A stretch of DNA of 64,000 bases from Eurosta solidaginis. Taxonomy: Eukaryota > Arthropoda > Insecta > Diptera > Tephritidae. Location of the stretch: the NCBI RefSeq assembly GCF_040869045.1, contig NC_090319.1, forward strand, positions 286,351,693 to 286,415,692. Reading direction: 5' to 3'. Under the pieces are notes generated by a model that had not been told where the DNA came from, ran no database searches, and was given only the letters and a program-made list of their open reading frames with translations. Made by a program: the position numbers and the translations under genes. Positions 45,790 through 57,522 of the stretch are shown piece after piece (within the stretch, counting starts at the first letter, position 1; each line of letters starts with the position of its first letter).

Positions 45790-46274
45790 GGTCTCGAGAT
45801 ATAGGTCAAAACGTGGGCCAGTGAATGCCTAGACAGTGTTTATACAATATGGATATAAAATGAAAGCTGCTGATGAGTGCTTTGGTACAGAATAATATAT
45901 TATCCAGAGACGGACTGGGACTGGGATTAGGACTAGGACTGGGACTGAGACTCGGAGTGGAACTGAGACTGGGACTCGGAGTGGGACTGAGACTGGGACT
46001 GGAATAAAATACATACCACCCTCTGGGACAGGCAATAAGGGATGCAGAAGAATGAGAAGGAATTGAGAGAAGAGAAAAGCGAGAAGGAGATTGAGAAAGA
46101 GATAGAATGAGACGAAGATGGAGATAGATGAAGCGAAAAAGACAGAGGGAGGAGTGAATAAAAGGATTAGGAAAAAGTGAAGAGGGGGGAGGGCAGAGTC
46201 AAACGGAAAAGCTTATTAAAATGTACGCAGATAGGCCAAATTTAGGGCAGGACAACGTCTGGCGGGTCTTCTAG
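45790..46274 (+). mobile_element. Helitron-like non-autonomous element, third copy
   Basis: It carries one unit of the minisatellite (about 45800-45890), the (GGGACT)n stretch and purine-rich microsatellites in mirror image to the copy at 20600-22040. It ends GGCGGGTCTTCTAG followed by T. The 5' limit is not certain. Confidence 0.6.
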
Positions 46275-47010
46275 TATATAATAAATAACAGATAATAAAA
46301 AAGAAATAATAGATAATAGATAATATATAAAATATAATGGATAATAGTTATTAGATAATTGATAATAGTTTTGCTATATGGGGCAGAAGCATGGACCATG
46401 ACAACAGCAGATTAAGCGGCTTTGGGAGTGTTCGAGAGAAAAGTTTTTCGAAAGATTTATGGGCCTCTACGCGTTGGCGATGGCGAGTACAGAAGAAGAT
46501 TTAATGATGAGCTGTCCGAGCTATACGCAGACATCAACATAGTCCAGCGAATTAAAACGCAGCGGTTGCGCTGGCTAGGCCATGTTATGCGAATGAAAGA
46601 TGATGCTCCGGCCAAGAAAGTGTTTCTATCGGAACTCGCCTATGGAAGCAGAGGTAGAGGGCGGCCCCCACTCCGTTGGAAGGACCAGGTGGAAAACGAT
46701 TTAAACTCCCTTGGTGTGACCAATTGGCGCCGGTTGGCGGAGCGAAGGAGCGACTGGCGCGCCTTGTTGGACGGCCATAACCGTTTAGAGGTTAAGCGCC
46801 AATTAAGTAAGTAAGTAATTGATAATAGATAAAATAGAATAGAAAATATATAGAAGATAATGGATAATAGTTAATAGATAATTGATAACTGATAAAAGAT
46901 AATAGACAAAAGACAAAAGAACAAGAAAATAGATAATCGATAAAAGATAATAGTTAATAGATAGTAGATAATAAATAATAGATAAAAGATAGTAAATAAT
47001 AGATAATAGA
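46275..47010. repeat. Degenerate (GATAATA)n microsatellite split by a LINE
   Basis: Both sides (46275-46368 and 46816-47010) consist of imperfect 'gataatagataa' repeats. The LINE at 46369-46815 sits inside. Confidence 0.82.
46369..46815 (+). mobile_element. RTE-like LINE, 3' end only
   Basis: This is a 5'-truncated copy with an open 130-codon frame (46422-46814) covering the RT C-terminus (FERKVFRKIYGPLRVGDGEY, RLRWLGHVMRMKDDAPAKK), then the (TAAG)n tail. Flanks share TAATTGATAATAG (46356-46368 and 46816-46828), but because the target is a microsatellite this duplication is less conclusive. Confidence 0.85.
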
Positions 47011-48131
47011 TTAAGCCCGCGGAAAGTATCATTATCGGAAAAACATGCTATAAGTCACCAACGGGGTGTTGTTTTGCATAAAATTTCTTCAATCAAGCAA
47101 GGATGCAGTTAAAGAAAAATAACCATTTTAATTACAAAATTCGTTCACAACGGCCGTGCGGCCGGCCTGTCAACGATGCTCTCCTAAATTGAATACAACA
47201 CTAGGTACTCTCCTCCCGAAAAGTGGCCGTCTGTCAAACAAATTGAAGCATAGAAGAACAAATAAATAATAAAATTATTGCAGTCTTCCCAGGTTATGCA
47301 TATCATGGAAATTGACCTCGATTTCCATCATCATAGTTATAAAATCGGACTTTCTGAAGAAGTGTCGCGATACGTTGGCGACAGTGAAGCATCTCAGAAT
47401 TTTGATGTAACCGCTATAAGATTTACTATAAATCAACAGAAATTACTGTGATTCTTCAAGTTAATTTAAGCTGGCACAGAAAATAGTGCAGTTCTCTTTG
47501 TTTATTCGTTTAAATTTTATTTCGTCAAAATTGAGAGATCATCTAGCATAACTTTCTTTATGCCACTGGCCATTGTTGGTACCCACATATTCCGTCATCT
47601 CTAACATTTATGAAATAGAACAGGAAACTATTTTAACAGTAATATTTCCCTTGATTTCCATGTTAACGTTCACATTTCTATATAGACGCATACGAGGTAC
47701 TTACAGCCAAACATATAATCCAAGTTGTGGCAATTATGTTTTCACACCTACGCTTCCATTAATGTGCGCACACAGATAATTATCTATTGTAGGCAACATT
47801 CTGACCATTTACTATCATTATCTATGACATTGTTATCCATTCCGTGCATCAATAAAAAAATTAATTTACGGCTATTTGTGGTCAGTTCGGTCATTGGTAG
47901 CGAAATTAACTCTGACGTTAAACAAATAATTGTAGCTAAATATGTACAGGGAAATATGTCAACATAAAACAAGGTCTGGGGCGTATGAGTAATTAAATTA
48001 CAAGGTAACAAAATATTTACGCAACAGCATTAAAAAAAGAAACGATAATCCTTTTAACTGTAATCTTTTTCGATGTGCAAGTAGTCAATATATTTTAAAT
48101 TGCAAAGAGTGGAGTAGTAAATAGTAGCACA
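47011..48131. other. Non-coding intergenic stretch
   Basis: No gene or element recognised. A GC-rich patch 'cggccgtgcggccggcc' is at about 47152. Confidence 0.45.
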
Positions 48132-48142
48132 ACGAAAGTGCT

Positions 48143-49092
48143 GTTGTTGTTGTTGTAGCAGTGCTTCGCCCCATCCACCCGATCACAAATTGTCATCAAT
48201 ATCCTCTAACGGGAGTTCAAGGAAACTTGCTGTTTATAATGTGGGGACACATTGCAAGCAGGGCATACATTTTGTATGTCGGGGTTGATTCTGGATAGGT
48301 AAGAGTTTAACCTGTTACAGTATCCGGATCGAAGTTGAGCTAGAGTGACTGGTGTTTCCCTAGAGAGTCTGCGTTCCTCTTCTGCAAGTTTGGGTATTGT
48401 TCTTTGAGTACAGGATTCACCGGGCAATTCCCGACATAGAGGTCCGACGCCTGTTTGTGGAGTTCACTGAGGACCTGCTTGTGTTTTTTGACTCCTTAAG
48501 CCCCTGGGCGGTGTTGTCTCATCAATCAGATGTCTGTTCGGATGCCCAGGTTTCTGGGTATTCAACAGAAACTGTTTGGTTAGCATTCATTTCTCTCCCT
48601 GATGGGGAGTAATCTCGACTCATTATGTAGATGGTGTTCTGGGGACATAAGAAGACAACCCGTGGCGTTTCTGAGGGCAGTATTTTGGCAGGCCTGTAGC
48701 TTCTTCCTGTGAGTAGTCTTTAGGCTTGGCGACCATATCGGGGACGCGTAGCATGCAATCGGCTGGCCAACTGCTTTGTAAGTGGTAATGAGCGTTTCTT
48801 TATCTTTTCCCCAAGTACTACCAGCATGAGATTTGAGGATTTTATTACGGCTCTGGAGTTTCGGTACATTCGCGGTGCATGCTCACCAAAATGTAGATCC
48901 TGATCGAACGTCACACCCAAGATTTTGGGGTCGGTAGCGTAGTGCCGTTGACGTGGATGTTCAAAGTGGTCCACATTTGGGACGTCCATATTGTAAATAA
49001 GGTCGCCGATGATTTAGTCGGTGATAATGTCAAGTTTCGCGAGATGAAAAAACTGGAGATCAGGGAGATAGCCGTTTATTTTGTTGCAAAGC
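48143..49092 (-). mobile_element. CAA-tailed LINE fragment (I/R1-like), 5'-truncated, young insertion
   Basis: It is flanked by the 11-bp duplication ACGAAAGTGCT (48132-48142 and 49093-49103). The (CAA)n tail is at the left, so the element is on the minus strand. Frames give KILGVTFDQDLHFGEHA and VVLGEKIKKRSLPLTKQL (RT thumb) and VTLAQLRSGYCNRLNSYLS...CPACNVSPH (RNase H-side end). It carries an internal deletion and frameshifts. Confidence 0.82.
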
Positions 49093-49103
49093 ACGAAAGT
49101 GCT

Positions 49104-50238
49104 AGTTCCGCGTAGTCAGATTTTTTTTTCACAAAAGAAGCTTAGTATTTGTTTGTGTAAAGATCAGCAAAATGCCAACAAAGCCAATGATTTCAATTTT
49201 TCAACATTTCAAGCTCATGTAGTAAAAGCTGACAAAGTTTCGAAAGTTCAGTGGATAAGTTTACTTTTATTATTCTCTCAAAAGTAGTTCAAAATACAAA
49301 TTTATTTAATTGACGCATGCCTCAATACAAGAAATGTACATGGTTATACGCTGAGCATGATGTATCAAGATATGTTTGAATGCTCCTCCATAAGCCGTCC
49401 TCAGAAGAAGATTGAGAGGATCAAAGCCTTTAAAAACCTTAAGGCTGTGTTGAGATAATGGCATCCCAGTTACCGCCCGTTGCAGCTGTTGGAAAAAAAG
49501 ATTGTTATCAAACTCGAGAGACTGGTTATATTTTGGCGAAACTCAATTCTGAACTGTGCAGTAGACCAAACTCTTACTAATCTCTGTTAGATACCCCGAC
49601 AAAGATATCACACGAGTCATCTCTTGACATACCCTATTATCAAACTAGGCGTAGAGCCAGGTAACATTGATGTCAACTGGCAACGAAAGTTCATATCCAA
49701 GATGTTCCGTGCTCAATGTTTTGCATAAAAGTAGAGATAGATGATAACATGGCACTATTTATTCGCTACACGGTGTTGTTGTTGTAGCAGTGCACGGCGT
49801 TGTATCCCTTCGTCGATTAACAGCAGACTTGGTTAAGGCTCCGCCTTATTCAAAAGCTTCCAAGTGGATTATTGGATGCATGTTGGCATATGCCATGCTA
49901 TTTTTGGATTATCGAGCATGTCCAAGTTTTATGGCATAGCTGACTGGTTTACGAGATCTCGAACGATTCTAAAACCTTCACTTCACTGACTTGCTCTAAA
50001 CAACCACCGAAACTTTTATGTAATTTCCGCGGAAAATACAATCTGCGCTTTATTTCAGTCCGAGATATTCCGCACTAAGGCTCGTCTATAGTGTAACCAA
50101 AGTAATGCCTGTATAGCATTGCGGGGCCTATAAGCGTTTTCCTTAGACTGAGAACAAGATATATATTTATAAATTTGCTACCAAAAATACATCTCTTTAT
50201 ATAAACTAATAATCCGTATACATAAACTACAAACCAAT
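49104..50238. other. Intergenic region downstream of Nup43
   Basis: No gene recognised. TTTATT at about 50049 could be the Nup43 poly(A) signal on the minus strand. Confidence 0.45.
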
Positions 50239-51380
50239 TCAATACAAATTATCTATAAAATAAATTGCTTCACTATCGCTACCACAAATAACCTTCGAAC
50301 CACTTGCATCGAACGTATTTATTGATTTCCGTAAATTAGATATCAGTGAAGTGACATTAATGCGACTCTTTGCACGTTCGCCATTTAGCCATGGATTAAT
50401 GTTTTCGGCTGCTGTTGTTTCCATATCTGTAACATTTACTTTCGATTGTGTCGACCATAACCAAAGTTCACCAGTCTCAGCAGCTGTGAAAAGTTTCGAC
50501 GGTTCTGTAGGATGAAAACTTATTTCAGTTATAGCGCTTGTATGCGCACTTAAATATGATGCTGGATAGCCAGGTTGACGTAGATCCCATACGGTTATGG
50601 AACCCTCCTCCGAGCCGGCTAGTACAATATGCGCTTGTGTGGGATGTGAAGTGAGTGCAGACACATAATTGGAACGTTTCTCTTCTTCGCAAGAAGTCAT
50701 AAAAGCAGTCACAGCTACTTCATCCACTGCAGCACGTACATCAAACATGCGAACGACACCCATACGATTTGCTGTAAGCACCTCATGTGGGTTAATATAT
50801 TTTACAGCCGTAAGTGAAATACTATCCGCACCGATAGTGCGATATACAGTGTGCACATCATTAGCATTGACGATATTCAAACGCCCATCTTCGCCAACGG
50901 TTGCTATTTCCTTTTCATACTTTGAAATACCAGTGCATGGGGCTGCATCTCCACTGCCATCAAATTTGTGTAAAATGTCACTTTGCGCTTTCTGCTTCAA
51001 AAGATCTTCTTCAACTGCGCGCTTTACCTCTAGTATGCTTATACGACCTGTTAGAATGTAATGCATTTGAAAACCGAAAAATACTATTTATTAAAATTTG
51101 ATGCCTTACCATCAGCACAGCTAACTGCACAAAAATCATTTCCTATGAATTCCATGCCCGTAATGTCGCTATTAAAGGATTGCTTGTCACTGCATCGTGG
51201 TACAAATTCATTAAAGTCATCGGCGTATTGATTTTGCTGCAATCTCCACATGCGAACAAAATTGGAAGGCATGTCCCATGTCCCAGTCAAGAACCTGTCG
51301 CTTGCTTCCACCTTATCCGGAAGCCATCGTATTTTAGATATTTTCTCCGAAATGAAAAAAGTATTTACTCTTGTGTCCAT
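50239..51380 (-). CDS. Nup43: Nucleoporin Nup43, WD40 protein of the Nup107-160 (Y) complex
   Basis: Two exons (51380-51110 and 51047-50239, minus) join at SCADG with a 62-base GT-AG intron, giving 359 aa, close to the family's usual length. The protein is a seven-bladed WD40 propeller: the N-terminus FISEKISKIRWLP and GTWDMPSNFVRMWRL are characteristic of Nup43. Later blades carry RMFDVR (191-196), EEGSITVWDLR (236-246) and SAHTSAITEISFHPTEPSKL followed by GELWLW (283-288). In animals Nup43 is a peripheral member of the Y-shaped scaffold of the nuclear pore and also associates with kinetochores. The start is the ATG that gives MDTRVNTFFIS. The gene diverges from WRNexo, with 6 kb of transposon DNA between them. 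Confidence 0.92.
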
Positions 51381-51540
51381 TATAGCTTTATTATGAAACG
51401 ATCTTTTTATTTCGGTCCAAAAACCAATAACAATGATACCAAGGCATGGTATGCTTCTTTTAGGTTAGGGAAAATAGCATCTATGAAAATAGTGAACCAT
51501 TGTGAACGTTCACGAAGTATCGATAATTTTGTCCAATAGA

Positions 51541-53882
51541 CGCTAAAGGTTCGTGCACATTATATGACGCCACATATTGCGACAAAATATTCTTTGCATG
51601 TGTTCTTATGGCCCCATGCACATCTACCGACAGTCGTACGACACGACACGACCAAGTAAGCAAAAATAGCGCGAATATTTTGACATAACATGTCGCTACA
51701 AGGGGGAATATTTTGAATAAGGTGCCACGATTTTCCAACTTTTTTTTTGAGGGGGGAGGAGGTCCTAAAAATCACAAAATTATCATCCGCAACTCTAGGA
51801 AACTCTTAGTTTATGAAATATAAACTTTTTAATTTCCAAATTTAGTAAAATTTCAACTTAAGTCCTGCACTTAAAATTCGGGTCGCACATGTCGATAGCG
51901 GTATTTGCGTCAAGATTCAGAATCCGAAAGCAGAAACTATATTTCTTATCTCGTTTAAAAGTTATTCGCGGAAAACCGGGCGATACTATTGTCGTTTTTA
52001 TCGTTGTTGCAATTAAACAAACGAAAACATATGAAGGTGGTGAATAGTGTTGCCAGCTCCGCAACAATATCTTTTTAGGTACGCGCACATTACGCTGCGC
52101 GACACGTAGCGGCAGCAGCGCCTCACAGAGCGACATATTTTGGCAATGCACATTAAGCGGCAATCGAGCGACACATTGCGGCAAAAGTTTGTGTTTATTT
52201 TTGTTTGCAAAATAGACGACACAGTTTTTGAAGCTGTTATTATTTCATTTTTGTGCCAAGAAGAGGAAAGGAAAAGCAAAAGGTCGTGGCTATGGGTCCA
52301 AGACATCTCATCCTCAAGATATGAGTAAGGAGAGTTCCACACTCGTTTGCCCAGATTGAAAAAAGATGGTGCAAAATTCTTTGCATGTATTCTTATGAGG
52401 CAATTCACACCTAGCGGCAGCAGCACTGCACGACACTTCCCAACGCGGTTTTTTTGCCTAGTTGATCAAATTTGCCGCGCTGTGCCGGGTCGCGCAGTGC
52501 TGCTGACGCTAGGTGTGAATTGCCTCATAAGAATACATGCAAAGAATATTTTGTAGTGCAGTGCAGTGCTGCGTAGTGCAGCCTAATGTGGCCTTACCTT
52601 TTATCTTGATAGAACATTATAAGGTGGTGGCACGTCGACATAAATGCAAACAAACATACACCATCAATGTATTTTGTTTTTGTAATTCTCTGAATAATTT
52701 GAAATTAATGTATTTAATTTACCGAAAGGCGAGATTTTTAAGTAAATATTAAAATTTTTTATGATAAGAATTTAGAAAAGGAACTTAAGTGCAGAATACA
52801 CACATTTGTCAAAAATAAATATTGGACTTTATAGAGATTTTTATGCTGATTCCAACGGTATATTTCTTTTTTGGTGCAAATGAAAGGTTTGGGTGTAATT
52901 CCATGTCAAAAGGCGAAATTATGAATTTTTCAAATCAAAATATCTCCGAAACTAGTGGATGGATTTCAAAAATTAAAAAATCGAAAAATAACTTATAAAA
53001 ACACCTTTTATCTGATGTATATATATTTTTAACTTTTCTAGTCTTTATTTACCAAAAATTTGAAAAGGCTGTTTTTTGGTGGCCTTGCACAGTAATTTTG
53101 CGTAGAACACCTTTCTGCATAGGCGGCCTTCGGCCGCGCTTATAAAAAATAACCCTGGGCTACGCCATGTCAAGTCCGGGTGTGTGGTATAACCGTGGCT
53201 ACCGCCACGGTGATGTCCTTCTGCGTAGTATACCCTTCTGCGTAGGCGGCCTTCGGCCGCACTTTAAAAAAATAACCCTTAGCCAATCCAACACCGGCTA
53301 CGCGATGCACAGTAATTCTGCTTAGAACACCTTTAAAAAAATTACCCTTAACCGATCCGACGCCGGCAACAAGGAAACTAACATAAAGACTCACCTCCAA
53401 ACAAACCCGTCAAAGAGTTTTACAAAATCAAAATACATTGATAGGATATGTTTGTTTACATTTATGTCGACCTTCTAATGTTCTACCAAGTTAAAAAGAT
53501 ATTGTTGCGGAGCTGGCAACACTATTCACCACCTTCATATGTTTTCGTTTGCTTAATTGCAACAACGACAAAAACGACAATAGTATCGACGGTTTTTCCG
53601 CCAATAACTTTTAAATGAGATAAAAAATATAGTTTCTCCTTTCGGATTCTGAATCTTAACGCAAATACGCGTCTTTTGATACCGCTATCGACATGTGCGA
53701 CCCGAATTTTAAGTGCAGGACTTAAGTAAATTAAAAAGCTTATATTTCATAAACTAAGAGTTTCCTAGAGCTGCGGATTCCATTTTGGTGATTGTTAGGA
53801 CCCCCTCTACTCCTACTAATCAACAAAAGTTTGAAAATCGTGGCTACAAGTCGCGTCGTATAATGTGCATGAACCTTTAGCT
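51541..53882. mobile_element. Large inverted-repeat DNA element (about 2.3 kb), composite
   Basis: The left arm (51541-52072, continuing at 52598-52690) and the right arm (53425-53882) are inverted copies of each other. They share, for example, 'ggttcgtgcacattat' against its reverse complement at the far right, 'tttatgaaatataa' and 'ccagctccgcaacaatat'. The outer ends are about (A)GCTAAAGGTTC. Two insertions interrupt the left arm: 51583-51722 and 52073-52597. The second holds a smaller palindrome, with 'ctttgcatgtattcttatga' at 52380 and its complement at 52516. It fits a long-TIR/foldback DNA transposon with nested MITEs; no transposase is visible. Confidence 0.7.
53109..53360. repeat. Tandem units with a GC-rich hairpin
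   Basis: Two units (about 53109-53158 and 53226-53283) share 'taggcggccttcggccgc' followed by an A-rich 'ataaccct' phrase; a third partial unit near 53313 lacks the hairpin. GCGGCC-TTC-GGCCGC is a perfect six-base stem. It lies inside the inverted-repeat composite. Confidence 0.7.
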
Positions 53883-56800
53883 GTGTTTTTTTTTTTACAT
53901 CTATAGACGTTTACGCTTAAATTTTACATGGACTGCTAAGCGTCGAACTTTAGCTAGTTATTTAACCACTGCCGCTAGATGGATTTTCTAAGCATTATCT
54001 AATCGAGGATAAGCGTTTTTTTACGCGCAATCGTAAACGAGACAAATTCAATCTTCGACTGTGATCGAAAGAGGTCATCGAACGAATTTTCATTCGGTAT
54101 TATGACACTCATTCGATCAAGACTAGTGTCACTGTTCAATAATTTGATAAATTCAATCGTTGAGAAAAGCACATTCCCATCACCTGTCAAATAAAATAAA
54201 AGCAAAATTATTTATTATGAAGAAAAAAGTAAGTACTGGAACTAGCCAGAAGTATAAAACGCTGACATTAATTTCAACGCGTAATTGTAGCTTTCTAAAC
54301 ATTGTAACTTTCTGAACATGTGTTAAAAACTAAACTTCATAATTACCATAAAAGAGTTCATGGACTTACTATCCAGTAAAGATGAAGGGCTGCAACAATG
54401 CACAAGAGCCAAGTCTATTCCAATCATTTTGAAATTGGCAAACATTCTCAGATTTTGCGCTAGGGGTTGTCTCAACTGAGCATCGGGTACGAGAATTCAC
54501 TCGAAAATTTTTCCACCTGATCCTTTCTGCAAGTTCGTTTTGTTATAAAGGGATTTTGTCCAATTTATGAAATCAGTCTTCCAAGGAGTTGTTTTGTATT
54601 CACGACTTTGGACATATATGTAGGGTTCTTAAATTATATTGACTTAATTATTTTTATTTAACTTTGTTATTATGTTACCTTGAACTTTGTAGTTTTAATG
54701 TTTTACAATATTTTAATTTTAAATATTGATTTTACTACTTTCAAAAATTTTCATTATTATTAAATTTTGCATCATGAAAATATAACATTTTCTTTCAAAT
54801 AATTTTTGTGTGGATATTAATTTTAATAAAAATAAAGCGTCCTACAATATATACGATTAATACAAACTATTAGGTAGCAAAAATGCAGAAGATAAACGCA
54901 AACAACTTACATCTCAGAAATTTTCTTCTATTTCGATACAGCGTCGACAACAAATTTTTATTCTCTTCAAAATTAGATACACAACTAAAATTCCGACAGA
55001 CATTAGATGTCATAATATCAATTTCAAATTCGATTTTCGATGTTCGATAACCAGCGAAGATCGAAAAATGCTCATAATAGAGGCCTTAGACTCGACTTTT
55101 TATTACAGGTTTAAACTGCAGTAAAAGTTGACTACCACCTTGGCTGCTTAAACTGAAATAAGCAGTAAAAATTTATAATATCGACCAACGTGGCAAATCG
55201 GATCTAAATATACGTCCATAATAATGAGAAGGGGTTTCAGAATATGTGGTTTGGACCTAGGATCGCGAATTCCAAATCAGAAGCTGAAAATTTTGCTTCT
55301 GTGAAAATATATTTGCTAAAGAAATTGAGAGTTGTGTAAGAAATGTAATTTGCGTGTTTATAATCTTGATCTCAAACCAGCTCGGAGTGGAGCGGGGTAA
55401 TTTTCTGTTTCTAGGGATGTCTTTTGACAGCTTCCCTATCCATAACGCGCCTACTGACAACCATCCCGATATTTTTGGACTTGTATGTATTAAAATCTAC
55501 TTTTCAACACCAAACCAGCACACCGCAATCCAAATTGACCAATCCTCCACAGCAACCAGACCACCACAGCTAGCAACTCCTATACAGCAGAAACAACAAC
55601 AGCAACCAAGATTTCTTTTCTAGCAACCAATTTTCTTTACAATAATCCTAATAAACAAACACTTTGTACACTATCGTAAAGAGACAACAAAACATCAGTA
55701 CATTAGTTATTCAATTAAACTTACTGATTTTATTTCAATTTCTTTTAGCTTTTCTTATTTTATTCACTTTCAGCAATCTTGTCACACCGGCGTTACAAAA
55801 TAACTAAAAACTTTCAATGTTGAGTTTTTACATAGCATATAAACTTAACATTGCTATAATGAATATTGCAATTTGCTTTAGTCATGCAATGAAGAACATT
55901 CTAGAATATTATCTATGTTAACTAAAATAGCTTCACATGTATGCTTGCCACGTATATTCAAATGGCAATATCAAATACATGACAACAGTATGAGTGCCCT
56001 GTATGAAAAATATGTACATTTCACAACTTACACTTACTGAATACAGTCCTGCTGCCGTATAGAACTTCCAAATCCACCTTAAGCGGTTGCAATGGACAGC
56101 GGTTACCTAGAAATCTATATCTCGTGATTGCGTAGCCAATAATTTAAAATTTAGTTTCCATATTCCTGTCCTATTTATAATTTGAGTATGATTTGAGTAT
56201 AGAAAATGTTGGTGTTCTATGGTTTCTAGACAGAGAGAAAACCAACATTTCATATGCAACGCGCGGAATTGATAAAGGCCACGGCACAATGATGTTTTTC
56301 ATATAAATGCGTTTAACACAAGCTTAGGCATTCCAGGAACATAACCACAATCAACCAAGATGTTGCGTTTATATATATGAAGGAACTTCAGGCATTGGAA
56401 GTTTATTTCGCCTTACACCTTCACATGCAAAATTTCGCTAAGCACTGTTATAAAACATTCTTCCGATACAAGAAAAATACTTGCTAACGCCCTGCAAAAA
56501 CGCTCTCGTCATTCCGCGTCATTTGACTAGTCATTTTACGGTCATAGGTTATATTCATAGTCACATTTGCATGGGCGTGATTAGGTTTTGTGACCAAATT
56601 TTTTGTAGGGCGTATTTTGTGATCTTTCACTTGTTAAGTTGCAATTTTTAATAGTGAAAAATGTTAAGAAAGTACCAACAAGTGGAAAAAATAATTTCAC
56701 TTGCAAAGTGTGAAAGCTCCTTTAGCCAAAGCAAATGTTAAATTCTTATTTTTATGTTTTGCTTGCTACAAAAGTTTGCAAGTTGGCTACTTTTTCATGC

Positions 56801-56958
56801 CAGATGACGCAAGTTTCGTCAATCTATCGTTCTCCATAAAAATACGTGCATTTTACTCATAACGCTTAAGATTCAGTTATACATCTTGAGTAGCAATTAT
56901 GGGAACAGATAGAAAACAGTATAGAAATAACAACTGTCTGGCAGCATGAAGGGATTTG
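53883..56958. other. Intergenic region, no gene recognised
   Basis: AT-rich DNA. 55490-55620 has a C/A-rich Gln/Pro/Thr-like frame ending at 55623 but no gene context. I see no exons or defined elements. Confidence 0.5.
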
Positions 56959-56966
56959 GCGGGTAG

Positions 56967-57160
56967 CATAGCGGAATAATACAAGGTGGCAGCATGGTGA
57001 CATACCTACAAACATAAATAAAAATTCCATGTATTTTGTTTTTGTAAATTCGATGGACAAATGTCAAAATCGTACGGCACCGGAGGTTGATGTATCAAAT
57101 CAATTAAAAAAAGTTTATAATCAGCTGTTCCATGCTGCCACCTTGTATCGTTGCACCATG
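56967..57160 (+). mobile_element. 194-bp hAT-like MITE
   Basis: It is flanked by a perfect 8-bp duplication GCGGGTAG (56959-56966 and 57161-57168). The terminal inverted repeats run CATAGCGGAATAATACAAGG and the complement of CCTTGTATCGTTGCACCATG, with further matching inward to 'cagcatgg'. An 8-bp duplication is typical of the hAT superfamily; hAT is inference. Confidence 0.88.
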
Positions 57161-57212
57161 GCGGGTAGTTTACTAGGAACACATATTTGGCTGCTGTTGT
57201 TGTTGTTGTAGC

Positions 57213-57405
57213 CATGGCGGAACGATACAAGGTGACAGCATGGGACAGCTGATTATAAACTTTTTTATTTGATTTGATACATCAACTTCCGGCGAAGTAC
57301 GATTTTGACATTTGTCCGTCGAATTTACAAAAACAAAGTATATAGAATTTTTATTTATGTTTGTAGGTATGTCACCATGCTGCCACCTTTTATCGTTCCG
57401 CCATG
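57213..57405 (-). mobile_element. 193-bp hAT-like MITE, inverted second copy
   Basis: Same element as 56967-57160, opposite orientation, with its own perfect 8-bp duplication GTTGTAGC (57205-57212 and 57406-57413). The terminal repeat starts CATGGCGGAACGATA. It sits about 118 bases before the WRNexo start codon. Confidence 0.9.
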
Positions 57406-57522
57406 GTTGTAGCAATGTTTGGTGAGATCTTTTTGTTCTTTGATGAGTTTGTTTGGGTGACCAATTTATATCCGCGCATTGTAATTCAATTAGAGAAGTT
57501 TAGAATTAAGAAAATTATTAAA

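Noticed and set aside
55354..55623. 89-codon frame with a Gln/Thr/Pro-rich end
   Set aside because: Composition comes from simple CA-rich DNA; no homology or gene structure is apparent.
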